Notes: generated by a model from the letters alone, not told the origin. DNA of 64,000 nucleotides from Neorhizobium galegae (GCF_017877055.1 NZ_JAGIPG010000003.1:682001-746000), one strand, 5' to 3'; shown: positions 16,692 through 25,456, counted from the stretch's first letter. Made by a program: numbers and translations.

Positions 16692-17984
16692 ATGCCTGAG
16701 CGGGATGCCATCGTCGTCGGCGCGGGGTTCACGGGCCTGAGCGCCGCGCTGGAGCTTGTCGATGCGGGGCTCGACGTGCTGCTGATCGAGGCGCGCGACC
16801 GGGTCGGCGGCAAGGTCGAGTCCGAGACGCTGTCGGACGGTACGCGCGTCGATACCGGCGGGCAGTTCTTCTGCCGTGATATGAGCCAGCTGATGGCGCT
16901 GATCGGCGAGAGCGGCAAGACGCCGGTCATGACCCACTATGACGGCGAAATGATCTACCGGCCGCCGGTCTCGCCGCAACAGGGTTTCGCGCGCTGGCAG
17001 GGGGTCGATGCGCTTCGCGACAGGATGATCGCCACCGATCCGGATGATCCGGATCTCGCGAGACTGACGGTGGCCGATTGGGTGGCACGACAGGACGACG
17101 TGTCGGCCGACATCAGGAAAAGCTTCCTGCGGCTGATCAAGGGCCTCTGGTGCCGCGCGCCTGAAGAAGTCGCTTTCACCTGGCTCGCCTCGAACGATCG
17201 GCGCATCACCAATACCTATTCGGAAATGGAAATGTTCCTGCCGGACACGCTGCATGCGCTGGCCGACCAACTCGCCGCCAGGCTCGGCGACCGGCTGCGC
17301 CTTGGCATCGCGGTGACCGGCATCGACTATTCCGATACCGGCGTCACTGTCATTGCCGGCGATCAACAGTTCTCGGCGAGACGCCTTATCCTGGCGGTGC
17401 CGCCGGTGATGATCCGCCGGCTTGCGTTTTCGCCCGCTCTTCCAGAGCGGCTGCAGAAGGCGCTTTCCACCTGGGCGCCCGGCCTTTCGATCAAGTTGCA
17501 GGTCAGTTACGACAAGCCGTTCTGGCGCGAGCAGGGGCTTTCCGGCGCCGTCATGTGGCACGAACCCCAAGGCCTCTACGCCTGCGACGCCAGCCGTGGC
17601 GACTATGCGGGCCTGATCATCTTCATTGGTGGCCCGGAAGCTCAGCAATGGCACGGGCGGCCGCGCAAGGAACTCACCGCCTTCATCCGCGAGCAGCTGA
17701 CCGAAGCTTTCGGCCCCGAAGGCGGCAATCCGCGCGACATCCATGTCCGCGACTGGGTCGACGATCCCTGGAGCGGCGGCGCCTATAGCGACGTGATCAT
17801 CGATCTGGATGCGCGTTATGCGGAAGAGATCATCAACGAAGGCGTTTCGCCGGTACATTTCGCGTCGTCGGAGCTCTCCCCGTCCTATCCGGGTTATGTC
17901 GAAGGCGCGATCGTCGCGGGCAGGCTGGCGGCAGCGCGGGTCATCGCTGCCACGCTAAGAGGCCAGCCCGAGGTCAGCGATTGA
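16692..17984 (+). CDS. Flavin-containing monoamine oxidase family protein
   Basis: A 430-residue protein from ATG 16692, preceded by GGAGA; a longer frame from 16590 adds a leader without features. It has the FAD dinucleotide fold AIVVGAGFTGLSAALEL, the second conserved ARDRVGGKVES segment, and a C-terminal FAD motif (YPGYVEGAIVAGRLAA). These enzymes oxidise primary or secondary amines to imines with O2 or another acceptor. It precedes a GntR regulator, an amino-acid dehydrogenase and a DHDPS-like enzyme, so it probably acts on an amine that feeds that pathway. Substrate unknown. Confidence 0.85.
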   Translation: MPERDAIVVGAGFTGLSAALELVDAGLDVLLIEARDRVGGKVESETLSDGTRVDTGGQFFCRDMSQLMALIGESGKTPVMTHYDGEMIYRPPVSPQQGFARWQGVDALRDRMIATDPDDPDLARLTVADWVARQDDVSADIRKSFLRLIKGLWCRAPEEVAFTWLASNDRRITNTYSEMEMFLPDTLHALADQLAARLGDRLRLGIAVTGIDYSDTGVTVIAGDQQFSARRLILAVPPVMIRRLAFSPALPERLQKALSTWAPGLSIKLQVSYDKPFWREQGLSGAVMWHEPQGLYACDASRGDYAGLIIFIGGPEAQQWHGRPRKELTAFIREQLTEAFGPEGGNPRDIHVRDWVDDPWSGGAYSDVIIDLDARYAEEIINEGVSPVHFASSELSPSYPGYVEGAIVAGRLAAARVIAATLRGQPEVSD

Positions 17985-18048
17985 GGCTCGCAGGACATCG
18001 ATGCAATCAAACTGCACCACATCCGTTCTCTCATCCTGAGGGCTTTCC

Positions 18049-18057
18049 TGTCGACAA
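18049..18057. promoter_or_regulatory. Candidate GntR operator (TGTCGACAA)
   Basis: TGTCGACA, an 8-base palindrome, lies 53 bases before the GntR gene. The same CTGTCGACAA core recurs at 20164 before the M24 peptidase gene. FCD-type GntR proteins bind short palindromes, so this is a candidate autoregulatory site; it is short enough to occur by chance. Confidence 0.3.
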
Positions 18058-18109
18058 CACGTGTGCAATTGTCCTGCCGCATTGGCTTGCGACGCGGATA
18101 CGGTAAACG

Positions 18110-18826
18110 ATGGCGAAGAACGAACCTGCAGAAACGGATATCCCCCGCACCCGCGGCTCCGGGACGCAGAGTGTCTATACGATCCTGCGCCGGGAAATTC
18201 TCGCCATGACCTTGGCCCCTGGCAGCCCGCTCGACGAGGTTCGGTTGTCGGAGCGTTTCGGCATGTCGCGCACCCCGATCCGCGAAGCATTGCTGCGGCT
18301 TTCCGGCGATGGCCTCGTCACCACGCTGCCGAACCGCAACACCATCGTCGCGACGATCGATTTCGCCTCTCTGCCTCCTTATTTCGATGCGCTAACGCTG
18401 ATGTACCGCGTCACTACCCGCGGTGCCGCCATGCGCGCGACGCCGCAGGCGATGGGCGAGATTCGCAAGCGGCAGGCGGAGTTTGCTGCAGCGGTTGCCG
18501 CCCACGACGCCTTCGCGATGATCGAGGCAAACCGGGAATTCCACGTGGCAATCGCCGAACTTGCCGGCAATTCCTATTACACCACCTTCTTCGCCCGGCT
18601 GCTCGACGAGGGGCGCCGCATCCTGCGCCTCTATTATCGTACGTTCGATGATCGGCTGCCTCGCCAGTATGTCGACGAACACGAGGAGATGATCGCCGCC
18701 ATCGAAGCGCGCGACGTCGAGCGCTCCGACAGGCTTGCCATCAAGCATGCGGAACAGATCGTCCGGCAAATCCAGGATTATATCGCCCGCGATCTCGGCA
18801 ATCCGATCGATCTTGCCGCTTCCTGA
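18110..18826 (+). CDS. GntR family transcriptional regulator, FCD (FadR) subfamily
   Basis: A 238-residue regulator. The winged helix-turn-helix is at ~18-85 (SVYTILRREILAMTLAPGSP, SERFGMSRTPIREALLRLSG), followed by an all-helical FCD ligand domain with the metal-site histidines in NREFHVAIAELAGN, YVDEHEEMI and AIKHAEQIV. These proteins typically sense an organic acid or amino acid and repress neighbouring catabolic genes. It stands between the amine oxidase and the DadA-like gene and probably controls the cluster 16692-23903. Confidence 0.93.
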   Translation: MAKNEPAETDIPRTRGSGTQSVYTILRREILAMTLAPGSPLDEVRLSERFGMSRTPIREALLRLSGDGLVTTLPNRNTIVATIDFASLPPYFDALTLMYRVTTRGAAMRATPQAMGEIRKRQAEFAAAVAAHDAFAMIEANREFHVAIAELAGNSYYTTFFARLLDEGRRILRLYYRTFDDRLPRQYVDEHEEMIAAIEARDVERSDRLAIKHAEQIVRQIQDYIARDLGNPIDLAAS

Positions 18827-18864
18827 CCCGCCACCTTCCGCATTCGTTTCACAGGACAGAAATC

Positions 18865-20115
18865 ATGGATTCCACTTCGGTCGACGCCGTTGTCATCGGC
18901 TCGGGCATCATCGGCACGATGTCGGCGCACTACCTGCTGGAGGACGGCCGTTCGGTGCTGATCATCGAGCGAGGCGAAGTGGCGCGGGGTGCGAGCAGCG
19001 GCAATGCCGGCATTCTCGCCTTTCCCGAGATCATCCCGATCGCCGCACCCGGCATGATGTGGAAAGCGCCGAAATGGCTGCTCGATCCGCTCGGCCCCCT
19101 CAGCCTGCCGCCTTCCTATGCGCTCAACATGGTGCCGTGGCTGTGGCGCCTCTGGCGTGCCAGCGCCCGGCCGGCCTATGAGCGCACCGTGGGCGTGCAT
19201 GCCAGGATGATGCCCATGGCGCGCAGCGAAATGCTGCAAACCGTCGAACGCGCTGGCCTTCGGGCAATGGTGAAGCAGACCGGCACGCTCGATCTCTACG
19301 ACAGGGAGGCAAGCCTCAATGCCGCATCTGACGACTGGCAGGCGAAACGCAAGGCCGGTTTTGAATTCCAGAAGGTTGGCCGCAGCGAGATCGATTCCCT
19401 GCAGCCGGGCCTTGCGCCGCAGTTCCGGCATGGCATCTTTACGCCCTCCGGGTTGCAGGTCTCCGATCCGCTGGAATTCACCCAAGCCCTGTTCGGTAAC
19501 GCCATGTCCCGGGGCGCATCGCTGAGAATTGGTGAAGTCATCCGCATCGAGCCGATAAACGATGGCGCCAGGGTTATCCTTGCGGATGGCGCAGTCTTCG
19601 ACGCGAAGACCGTCGTACTGGCCGGCGGCGCCTGGTCGAAGAAGATCTTAACCGGCCTCGGTGACCATGCCCCGCTCGAAACCGAGCGCGGTTACAACAC
19701 AACGCTGCCGCTAGGCGCCTTCCCGCTCCACCGTCAGCTCTATTTCAACGACCACGGCTTCGTCGTCACGCCGCTCTCCTCCGGTATCCGCGTCGGAGGC
19801 GCCGTCGAGCTCGGCGGGCTGACACTGGCGCCGAACTACAAGCGCTCGGAGGCGATGCTGAAAAAGGCGAAAAGCTTCCTGCCCGACCTGAAGACCGAGG
19901 GCGGTCGCCAATGGATGGGTTTTCGTCCCTCCATGCCCGACTGCCTGCCGGTAATCAGTGCCTCGACCGCGACGCCGGCGATCATCTATGCGTTTGGCCA
20001 CGGGCATCTCGGGCTCACGCAGTCGGCGGCGACCGGCCGGCTGGTCGCCGATATTGCCGCACGCAGAACCCCCGCCCTCGATATCGAACCTTACAGCATC
20101 AGCCGGTTTCGCTGA
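18865..20115 (+). CDS. FAD-dependent oxidoreductase, D-amino acid dehydrogenase (DadA/HypO-like)
   Basis: A 416-residue protein with the N-terminal FAD motif AVVIGSGIIGTMSAHYLL, the RGASSGNAGILAF segment that is diagnostic of DadA relatives, and the C-terminal MGFRPSMPDCLPVIS and FGHGHLGLTQSAATGRLV segments. It would oxidise a D-amino or imino acid and pass electrons to the respiratory chain at the membrane surface. HypO/LhpB D-hydroxyproline dehydrogenases belong to this group, and the DHDPS-like gene nearby fits that route, but no hydroxyproline epimerase gene is in the window. AGGA lies 9 bases before the ATG. Confidence 0.87.
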   Translation: MDSTSVDAVVIGSGIIGTMSAHYLLEDGRSVLIIERGEVARGASSGNAGILAFPEIIPIAAPGMMWKAPKWLLDPLGPLSLPPSYALNMVPWLWRLWRASARPAYERTVGVHARMMPMARSEMLQTVERAGLRAMVKQTGTLDLYDREASLNAASDDWQAKRKAGFEFQKVGRSEIDSLQPGLAPQFRHGIFTPSGLQVSDPLEFTQALFGNAMSRGASLRIGEVIRIEPINDGARVILADGAVFDAKTVVLAGGAWSKKILTGLGDHAPLETERGYNTTLPLGAFPLHRQLYFNDHGFVVTPLSSGIRVGGAVELGGLTLAPNYKRSEAMLKKAKSFLPDLKTEGGRQWMGFRPSMPDCLPVISASTATPAIIYAFGHGHLGLTQSAATGRLVADIAARRTPALDIEPYSISRFR

Positions 20116-20163
20116 CATCGGCGACAGCAGAATGCCGGGCCGCCGAGCTGCGCCAAATATCTC

Positions 20164-20172
20164 TGTCGACAA
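20164..20172. promoter_or_regulatory. Second TGTCGACAA site
   Basis: The same palindromic core as at 18049 lies 48 bases before the ATG of the M24 peptidase gene, with the upstream C also shared. Two copies at similar distance from genes of one cluster favour a common regulator, possibly the GntR protein at 18110. Confidence 0.3.
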
Positions 20173-20219
20173 ACTGACTACAAAGCGATATAACCGCGGC
20201 GAAATCGAAAGGAAGCGGA

Positions 20220-21362
20220 ATGGTCTGGTCTCACCCCGTCCCGAAGATCACCGACAACGAGCGGCGGCAGCGCCTTGTCCGACTGCAGGCGTCGCTGGAG
20301 GAAAAGGGACTGGGCGGCATTTTGCTCGGCGCGAGCGAGAGCCTGCGTTATTTCACCGGCCTCGTCTGGCACCAGAGCGAGCGCCTGCTCGGCGCGCTGG
20401 TGACGCCGAAATCGGTGACCTACATCGTGCCGGGGTTCGAACAGAGCCGGGTCGAGTGCCTGCCCCATCTACCGGGCGAGATCGCCGTCTGGCAGGAGGA
20501 TGAAGCGAGCGCGGTGCTGGTCGCTTCGCTTCTGCCTTCCAATATGAAGCTTGCGCTCGACGACGCGCTGCCGCTGTTCGTCTACCACCAGCTCGCCGCC
20601 GTCTTCGGGGCCGACCGGCTCGTCGACGGCGGCCGGCTGATCCGCGATCTGAGGCTCCGGAAGTCGAAGGCCGAGATCGACCTCATCCAATACGGCATGA
20701 ACCTGACGCTGGAAGTGCATCGCCGCGCCCATGCCTTCATCAAGCCCGGCGTGCTTGCCTCCGACGTGGTCCGCCATATCGACGAACAGCATCGCGCACT
20801 CGGCGCCTCCGGCGGATCGAGCTTCTGTATCGTTTCCTTCGGGGTCGCGACCTCGCTTCCCCACGGCGCCGACGGCGACCAGGTCTATGCGCCCGGCGAC
20901 GTGGTGCTGGTCGATACCGGCTGCAGGCTCGACGGTTATCATTCGGATCTCACCCGCACCTACGTGCTGGAGGAGCCAACGAAGGAATTCGCGGCCGCCT
21001 GGGCGATCGAGCGCGAGGCGGAACAGGCCGTTTTCGAGGCCGCCCGCCTCGGCGCCACCTGCGGCAGCCTCGACGACGCGGCCCGCGAGGTGCTTGCCAG
21101 GCACGCGCTCGGCCCGGACTATGTCCTTCCCGGCCTGCCGCACCGCGCCGGGCACGGGCTGGGCCTCGAAATCCACGAGGAGCCCTATATCGTGCGAGGA
21201 AATGCAACCGTGCTCGAACCCGGCATGTGCTTCTCGAACGAACCGATGATCGTTTTCCCGGACCGTTTCGGCATCCGTCTGGAAGACCATATCCACATGA
21301 CCGAAACCGGTCCGCAATGGTTCACCCAGCCGAGCAAGGGGCCGGCCGAACCCTTCGCGTGA
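20220..21362 (+). CDS. M24 family metallopeptidase (Xaa-Pro peptidase-like)
   Basis: A 380-residue cytoplasmic protein with the creatinase-type N-terminal domain (~10-140, with LRYFTGLVWHQSERLLGALV) and the pita-bread catalytic domain. The five metal ligands are visible: two Asp in VDTGCRLDGYHSDLTRTY, His in HRAGHGLGLEIH, Glu in FSNEPMIVF and Glu in FGIRLEDHIHM. Members cleave Xaa-Pro bonds or related amide/creatine substrates. Its neighbours point to proline- or hydroxyproline-containing peptides, which is inference. A strong AAGGAAG precedes the start. Confidence 0.9.
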   Translation: MVWSHPVPKITDNERRQRLVRLQASLEEKGLGGILLGASESLRYFTGLVWHQSERLLGALVTPKSVTYIVPGFEQSRVECLPHLPGEIAVWQEDEASAVLVASLLPSNMKLALDDALPLFVYHQLAAVFGADRLVDGGRLIRDLRLRKSKAEIDLIQYGMNLTLEVHRRAHAFIKPGVLASDVVRHIDEQHRALGASGGSSFCIVSFGVATSLPHGADGDQVYAPGDVVLVDTGCRLDGYHSDLTRTYVLEEPTKEFAAAWAIEREAEQAVFEAARLGATCGSLDDAAREVLARHALGPDYVLPGLPHRAGHGLGLEIHEEPYIVRGNATVLEPGMCFSNEPMIVFPDRFGIRLEDHIHMTETGPQWFTQPSKGPAEPFA

Positions 21363-21417
21363 CAGATATCAGCGCGACCGCGCATAGTATGACCCATCAA
21401 CCAGAGGAGTGCTTTTT

Positions 21418-22329
21418 ATGACCACAGGCTGGAGCGGCGTTTTCCCCGCAGTGACGACACAATTCAACGAAGACTTCTCGATCGATCTGAAGGCGACGCA
21501 GGGCGTGCAGGATGCGCTCGTCAATGACGGCGTCAACGGCCTGATCGTCATGGGCACCTGCGGCGAGAACAACTCGCTCGATCCGGAGGAAAAGCGCACC
21601 ATCCTGAAGGCCGCCGTCGAGGTGGTGAACGGCCGCGTGCCGGTCGTAACGGGCGTCTCCGAATTCGACACCCGCCGCGCCGTCGCCTATGCCCGCGACG
21701 CCGAAAAGCTCGGCGCCGATGGCCTGATGCTGCTGCCGGCCATGGTCTATGTACCGAAGCCGGAAGAACTGGTCGCGCATTTCAAGACGGTCGCTGCAGC
21801 CACCTCGCTGCCGATCATGCTCTACAACAACCCGCCGGCCTACCGCGTCAATATCGGCGCCGACGTGCTGCGCCAGCTCGAAGACGTGCCGAACATCAAG
21901 GCCGTCAAGGAAAGCGCACCGGATCCGCGCCGCTTCACCGACCTGATCAACGTCTTCGGTGACCGCTTCGATATCTTCGCCGGCCTCGACGACGTGGCCC
22001 TCGAAGGCCTGATGCTGGGGGCCAAAGGCTGGGTCTCTGGCCTGACCAGCGCCTTTCCGCAGGAATCGGTTGCCCTGGTGGCCGCCGCCGCCCGCGGCGA
22101 CTGGGTCGAGGCCCGCGCCATCTATCGCTGGTTCATGCCGTTGTTGCATCTCGATGCCGAGCACGACCTCGTCCAGTCGATCAAGCTCGCCGAGCAGATC
22201 ATGGGCCGCGGCTCCGAGCGCGTTCGCATGCCGCGCATGCCGCTGACCGGTGCGCGCCGTGCAGAAGTGACGGCGATGGTCGAGAAGGCGGCTGCGACGC
22301 GGCCGACGCTTGCCAAGAAGGCTGCTTGA
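21418..22329 (+). CDS. Dihydrodipicolinate synthase family protein (lyase/deaminase)
   Basis: A 303-residue class I aldolase-type TIM barrel from ATG 21418 (AGAGGAG nine bases upstream; a GTG at 21409 is less likely). The Schiff-base lysine is in NIKAVKESAPDP, the catalytic tyrosine in MLYNNPPAYRVNI, and GTCGENNSLDPEE is the substrate loop. True DapA has GTTGE; the GTCGENN form is seen in catabolic paralogues such as the pyrroline-4-hydroxy-2-carboxylate deaminase of hydroxyproline pathways. That role fits the DadA-like and peptidase genes but is unproven. The gene ends a plus-strand run and is followed by a RIME-like palindrome. Confidence 0.88.
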   Translation: MTTGWSGVFPAVTTQFNEDFSIDLKATQGVQDALVNDGVNGLIVMGTCGENNSLDPEEKRTILKAAVEVVNGRVPVVTGVSEFDTRRAVAYARDAEKLGADGLMLLPAMVYVPKPEELVAHFKTVAAATSLPIMLYNNPPAYRVNIGADVLRQLEDVPNIKAVKESAPDPRRFTDLINVFGDRFDIFAGLDDVALEGLMLGAKGWVSGLTSAFPQESVALVAAAARGDWVEARAIYRWFMPLLHLDAEHDLVQSIKLAEQIMGRGSERVRMPRMPLTGARRAEVTAMVEKAAATRPTLAKKAA

Positions 22330-22364
22330 GGGAGCTACTCGCTCCTCTTTCAATAAAGAAGAGG

Positions 22365-22517
22365 GCGCGTCTTGCCGATCTCCCCCTTGCGGGGGAGATG
22401 CCCGGCAGGGCAGAGGGGGGTGACGCGGCACACTCTTCAGCAGTTGAGCTCGTAGCGCCACCCCCTCTGTCATCTCCGATGACATCTCCCCCAAGGGGGG
22501 AGATCAAGGAGGCGCGC
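22365..22517. repeat. RIME-like intergenic palindrome
   Basis: Two arms of about 58 bases form an imperfect inverted repeat. The left arm has GCGCGTCTTGCCGATC, CTCCCCCTTGCGGGGGAGAT and GGCAGAGGGGGGTG; the right arm carries the complement in reverse order, ending GGAGATCAAGGAGGCGCGC. It sits between the convergent DHDPS-like and MFS genes. Such mosaic palindromes are common intergenic repeats of Rhizobiaceae and may also end both transcripts. Confidence 0.75.
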
Positions 22518-22544
22518 TGTCGCGCCGAGACGACGGTGACAGAA

Positions 22545-23903
22545 TTATCTCTGTCCGCCCGGCTCGCCGCTCTGGTCCAGAACCCGGCTGAGGCTGAGCG
22601 CAGCGATGGTGCAGATCGCACCGGAGATCAGATATCCGCCGATGAAGATGATGCCGAAACTGCTGGCGAGGCCGAGTGCCACCAGCGGCGCGAAGCCGGC
22701 ACCGATCAGCCACGCGAGATCGGAAGTGAGTGCTGCACCGGTATAACGGTAATATTGCCCGAAGCGCGACGAGACGGCGCCCGAGGCCTGGCCGAAGGAA
22801 AGGCCGAGGATCCCGAAGCCGATGATGATGAAGGCATCCTGCCCCTTGCCGCCGGCATCGAGCAGGAACGGCGCCGAGAACGAGAAAATCGCGATGATGA
22901 TAGCGCCGATCATCAACTGGCTACGGCGACCGATGCGGTCGGCGATCAAGCCGGACAGGATGATACCGATAATGCCGACGGCAGCGCCGATCACCTGAAC
23001 GAACAGGAATTCCGCCGCCGACTGTCCACCATAGAGCGTCACCCAGCTCAATGGGAAGATCGTCACCAGGTGGAACATGGCGAAGCTGGCAAGCGGCACG
23101 AACGCGCCGAGCACGACGTCATGGGCGTGCTTGCTCAGCATTTCGAAGATCGGCCGGGCCTGTAGCTCGTTGGCTTCGAGCGCCGAGCCGAACTCCTTGC
23201 TGGCGACAATGCGCAGGCGGGCGAACAGCGCCACAACATTGATCGCAAACGCCACGAAGAACGGATACCGCCAACCCCAGGAAATGAAATCCGCTTCCGA
23301 GAGATTGGCGACGAAATAGCCGAACAGGATGCTCGCCAGCGCAAAGCCGATCGGTGCGCCGAGCTGTGGGATCATCGCATACCAGCCGCGCCGGTTGGGT
23401 GGCGCATTGAGGTTGAGCAGCGAGGCGAGCCCGTCCCAGGCGCCACCGAGCGCGAACCCCTGCCCCATTCGGAACAGCGCCAGCAATGCCACGGCCCAGT
23501 AGCCGATCGTGTCGTACCCCGGCAGGAAGGCGATCGAGGCCGTCGAGCCGCCGAGCAGGAACAGCGCGATCGTCAGCTTGGTGCCGCGCCCATAATTTCG
23601 GTCGATCCACATGAAGACGAACGACCCGACGGGCCGCGCCATGAAGGCGAGCGGGAAAATCGCGAACGACATCAGCGTTGCGGCGACCGGGGTCGGCGCA
23701 AACGGGAAGATCAGCTTTGGAAAGACGAGGACGGAGCCGAGCCCGTAGACGAAGAAGTCGAAGAACTCCGACATGCGACCGATGATCACGCCAAGCGCGA
23801 TGCTGCCCGGTGAAATCGGCTTGTCGTCATGAATGCGGCGGGCGTCCCTTTCGAGGCCGGACGATGTCGGGCCTGTTGACGCGGGATTGACGACCGTGGT
23901 CAT
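22545..23903 (-). CDS. MFS transporter, metabolite:H+ symporter (MHS) family
   Basis: A 452-residue membrane protein with 12 predicted membrane segments and MHS-family features: SPGSIALGVIIGRMSEFFDF at the first segment, GSFVFMWIDRNYGRGTKLTI in loop 2-3, and LIADRIGRRSQ in loop 8-9. Family members import dicarboxylates, proline/betaine or aromatic acids with protons. It converges on the DHDPS-like gene, with a GAGGAATTC ribosome binding site and a perfect 14-base palindrome upstream. It probably imports the substrate of the neighbouring catabolic genes. Confidence 0.9.
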   Translation of the reverse strand: MTTVVNPASTGPTSSGLERDARRIHDDKPISPGSIALGVIIGRMSEFFDFFVYGLGSVLVFPKLIFPFAPTPVAATLMSFAIFPLAFMARPVGSFVFMWIDRNYGRGTKLTIALFLLGGSTASIAFLPGYDTIGYWAVALLALFRMGQGFALGGAWDGLASLLNLNAPPNRRGWYAMIPQLGAPIGFALASILFGYFVANLSEADFISWGWRYPFFVAFAINVVALFARLRIVASKEFGSALEANELQARPIFEMLSKHAHDVVLGAFVPLASFAMFHLVTIFPLSWVTLYGGQSAAEFLFVQVIGAAVGIIGIILSGLIADRIGRRSQLMIGAIIIAIFSFSAPFLLDAGGKGQDAFIIIGFGILGLSFGQASGAVSSRFGQYYRYTGAALTSDLAWLIGAGFAPLVALGLASSFGIIFIGGYLISGAICTIAALSLSRVLDQSGEPGGQR

Positions 23904-23938
23904 GAATTCCTCCTGGCGATAGTTCGCCTCGTCCCGAA

Positions 23939-23952
23939 ATGTTGATCAACAT
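23939..23952. promoter_or_regulatory. Perfect 14-base palindrome before the MFS gene
   Basis: ATGTTGATCAACAT is a complete inverted repeat, 35 bases before the transporter start. It has the size and symmetry of a dimeric repressor site; the GntR regulator at 18110 is a candidate. It does not match the TGTCGACA sites exactly. Confidence 0.45.
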
Positions 23953-24129
23953 GCACCCGAGATCAAGGAACAAGGCTAAAAAAACCTGACATTTGCGGCA
24001 AGCCGCCACCGTCTTCTCGTCCACACCCTCTGGTCAGCCCGGTCGGTTGTCCTAGATTTCCGGTTGGCGGAGGTAGATGCCGAGTATGCCGGTCGTGCCG
24101 CAAAACGGTGCTGAAGGCCATGCGGTTTT

Positions 24130-24162
24130 TTGCTGCACTGCGACAGATTGCTGCACTGCGAC
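24130..24162 (+). repeat. Tandem 15-base direct repeats upstream of cyoA
   Basis: TTGCTGCACTGCGAC occurs twice without mismatch, at 24130-24144 and 24148-24162, with an 18-base period and about 70 bases before cyoA. Spaced identical copies upstream of a respiratory operon suggest a regulator binding array. The core is TGC-rich, loosely like sites described for PhaR-type regulators, a similarity from memory only. Confidence 0.6.
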
Positions 24163-24234
24163 GAACGACCTCATTTCAGCCTGGACCGGAACAAGCCTAT
24201 TCCGAACTAGACAAAACGCAAATTTGAGCCCGAG

Positions 24235-25425
24235 ATGACCCCTCAGTTGAAAATCGTAGCACGGTTGTTCGCTCTCTTGGTCCTTGTAGGCCTTTCCGGA
24301 TGTGATCTGGTCGTCATGTCGCCCGCCGGCGATATCGCCAAACAGCAGGCCAACCTGATCATCGTCGCCACGGTGCTGATGCTGATCATCATCGTACCAG
24401 TCATCTTCCTCACGCTGTTCTTCGCCTGGCGCTATCGCGGCTCCAACACCAGTGCGCCCTATGATCCCGAATGGCACCATTCGACGTGGCTCGAAGTCAT
24501 CATCTGGTCCGCACCGCTCGCCATCATCATCGCGCTCGGCGCCGTTACCTGGATCAGCACCCACAAGCTCGATCCTTACCGGCCGCTAGAACGGCTGGAC
24601 GCCCAGCGCGCCGTGCCGGCGGAGACAAAGCCGATCACGGTAGAGGTCGTGGCGCTCGACTGGAAATGGCTGTTCTTCTACCCGGACTACGGTATCGCCA
24701 CCGTCAACGAGATGGCGGCCCCAGTGGACGTGCCGATCAACTTCAGGATCACCGCCTCGTCGGTAATGAATTCCTTCTACGTGCCGGCGCTTGCCGGAAT
24801 GATCTACGCCATGCCTGGTATGGAGACCAAGCTGCATGCCGTCATCAACAAGCCGGGCGAATTCGAAGGCCTCTCCTCGAACTACAGCGGCGACGGTTTT
24901 TCTCACATGCGCTTCAAGTTCCATGGCGTCGACCAGGCCGGTTTCGACCAGTGGGTGGCCCGCGTCAAGCAGAACGGCACGGCGCTCAACCGCGACGCCT
25001 ATCTGAAGCTCGAGAAGCCGAGCACCAAGGAACCCGTGCGCTATTTCGCCAATGTTGAGTACGGTCTCTACAAGACCGTACTCAACATGTGCGCCACGCC
25101 CGGCAAGATGTGCATGGACGAAATGATGCATATCGACATGACGGGCGGCGGCGGAATTGAGAGCCACGAAAACCGCGCCAGGCTAGAGCATGACAACCGC
25201 CATGCGGGCGAAGCGAGCCATGCGGCACCTGCCGCGACCTTTCCGGCGACGGGCAACCCGGCCCGCAGCGATCAGCCGGCCGAGGGCGTCGACCAGAATT
25301 CCGGGCAGCCGCAATCGCAGGCGCCATCGGCAAACCACGACATGCAAGGCCACACGATGCCCGGAGGCAATCCGGGCGGCGCGGCGCCGGCGCAGCTCAA
25401 CAACAATGCCCCGGCGCGGCCGTAA
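24235..25425 (+). CDS. cyoA: Cytochrome bo3 ubiquinol oxidase subunit II
   Basis: A 396-residue lipoprotein: signal peptide ending LVGLSGC with lipidated Cys, two membrane segments (~40-65, ~90-110) and a periplasmic cupredoxin domain (WKWLFFYPDYGIATVNEMA, VMNSFYVPALAGMIYAMPGM). The CuA ligands of cytochrome c oxidases are absent, as expected for a quinol oxidase. It is about 80 residues longer than E. coli CyoA because of a low-complexity tail from ~300 rich in His, Gln, Pro and Asn, including NHDMQGHTMPG. First gene of cyoABCD. The start has a weak ribosome binding site. Confidence 0.95.
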   Translation: MTPQLKIVARLFALLVLVGLSGCDLVVMSPAGDIAKQQANLIIVATVLMLIIIVPVIFLTLFFAWRYRGSNTSAPYDPEWHHSTWLEVIIWSAPLAIIIALGAVTWISTHKLDPYRPLERLDAQRAVPAETKPITVEVVALDWKWLFFYPDYGIATVNEMAAPVDVPINFRITASSVMNSFYVPALAGMIYAMPGMETKLHAVINKPGEFEGLSSNYSGDGFSHMRFKFHGVDQAGFDQWVARVKQNGTALNRDAYLKLEKPSTKEPVRYFANVEYGLYKTVLNMCATPGKMCMDEMMHIDMTGGGGIESHENRARLEHDNRHAGEASHAAPAATFPATGNPARSDQPAEGVDQNSGQPQSQAPSANHDMQGHTMPGGNPGGAAPAQLNNNAPARP

Positions 25426-25456
25426 GGCCGCGTTTCAACAGATCTGGTAGAGACCC

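Larger units (their letters stand above)
23904..24234. other. Intergenic region between divergent MFS and cyoA genes
   Basis: These 331 bases hold no supported gene. Apart from the palindrome at 23939 and the tandem repeats at 24130 I see no clear hairpin terminator or convincing sigma70 promoter. The region must hold start signals for both directions. Confidence 0.7.

Noticed and set aside
21418..22329. Biosynthetic DapA
   Set aside because: GTCGENN replaces the GTTGE loop and the neighbours are catabolic; a catabolic paralogue is more likely.
24130..24162. CRISPR array
   Set aside because: Only two 15-base copies with 3-base spacing and no cas genes; better read as regulator sites.
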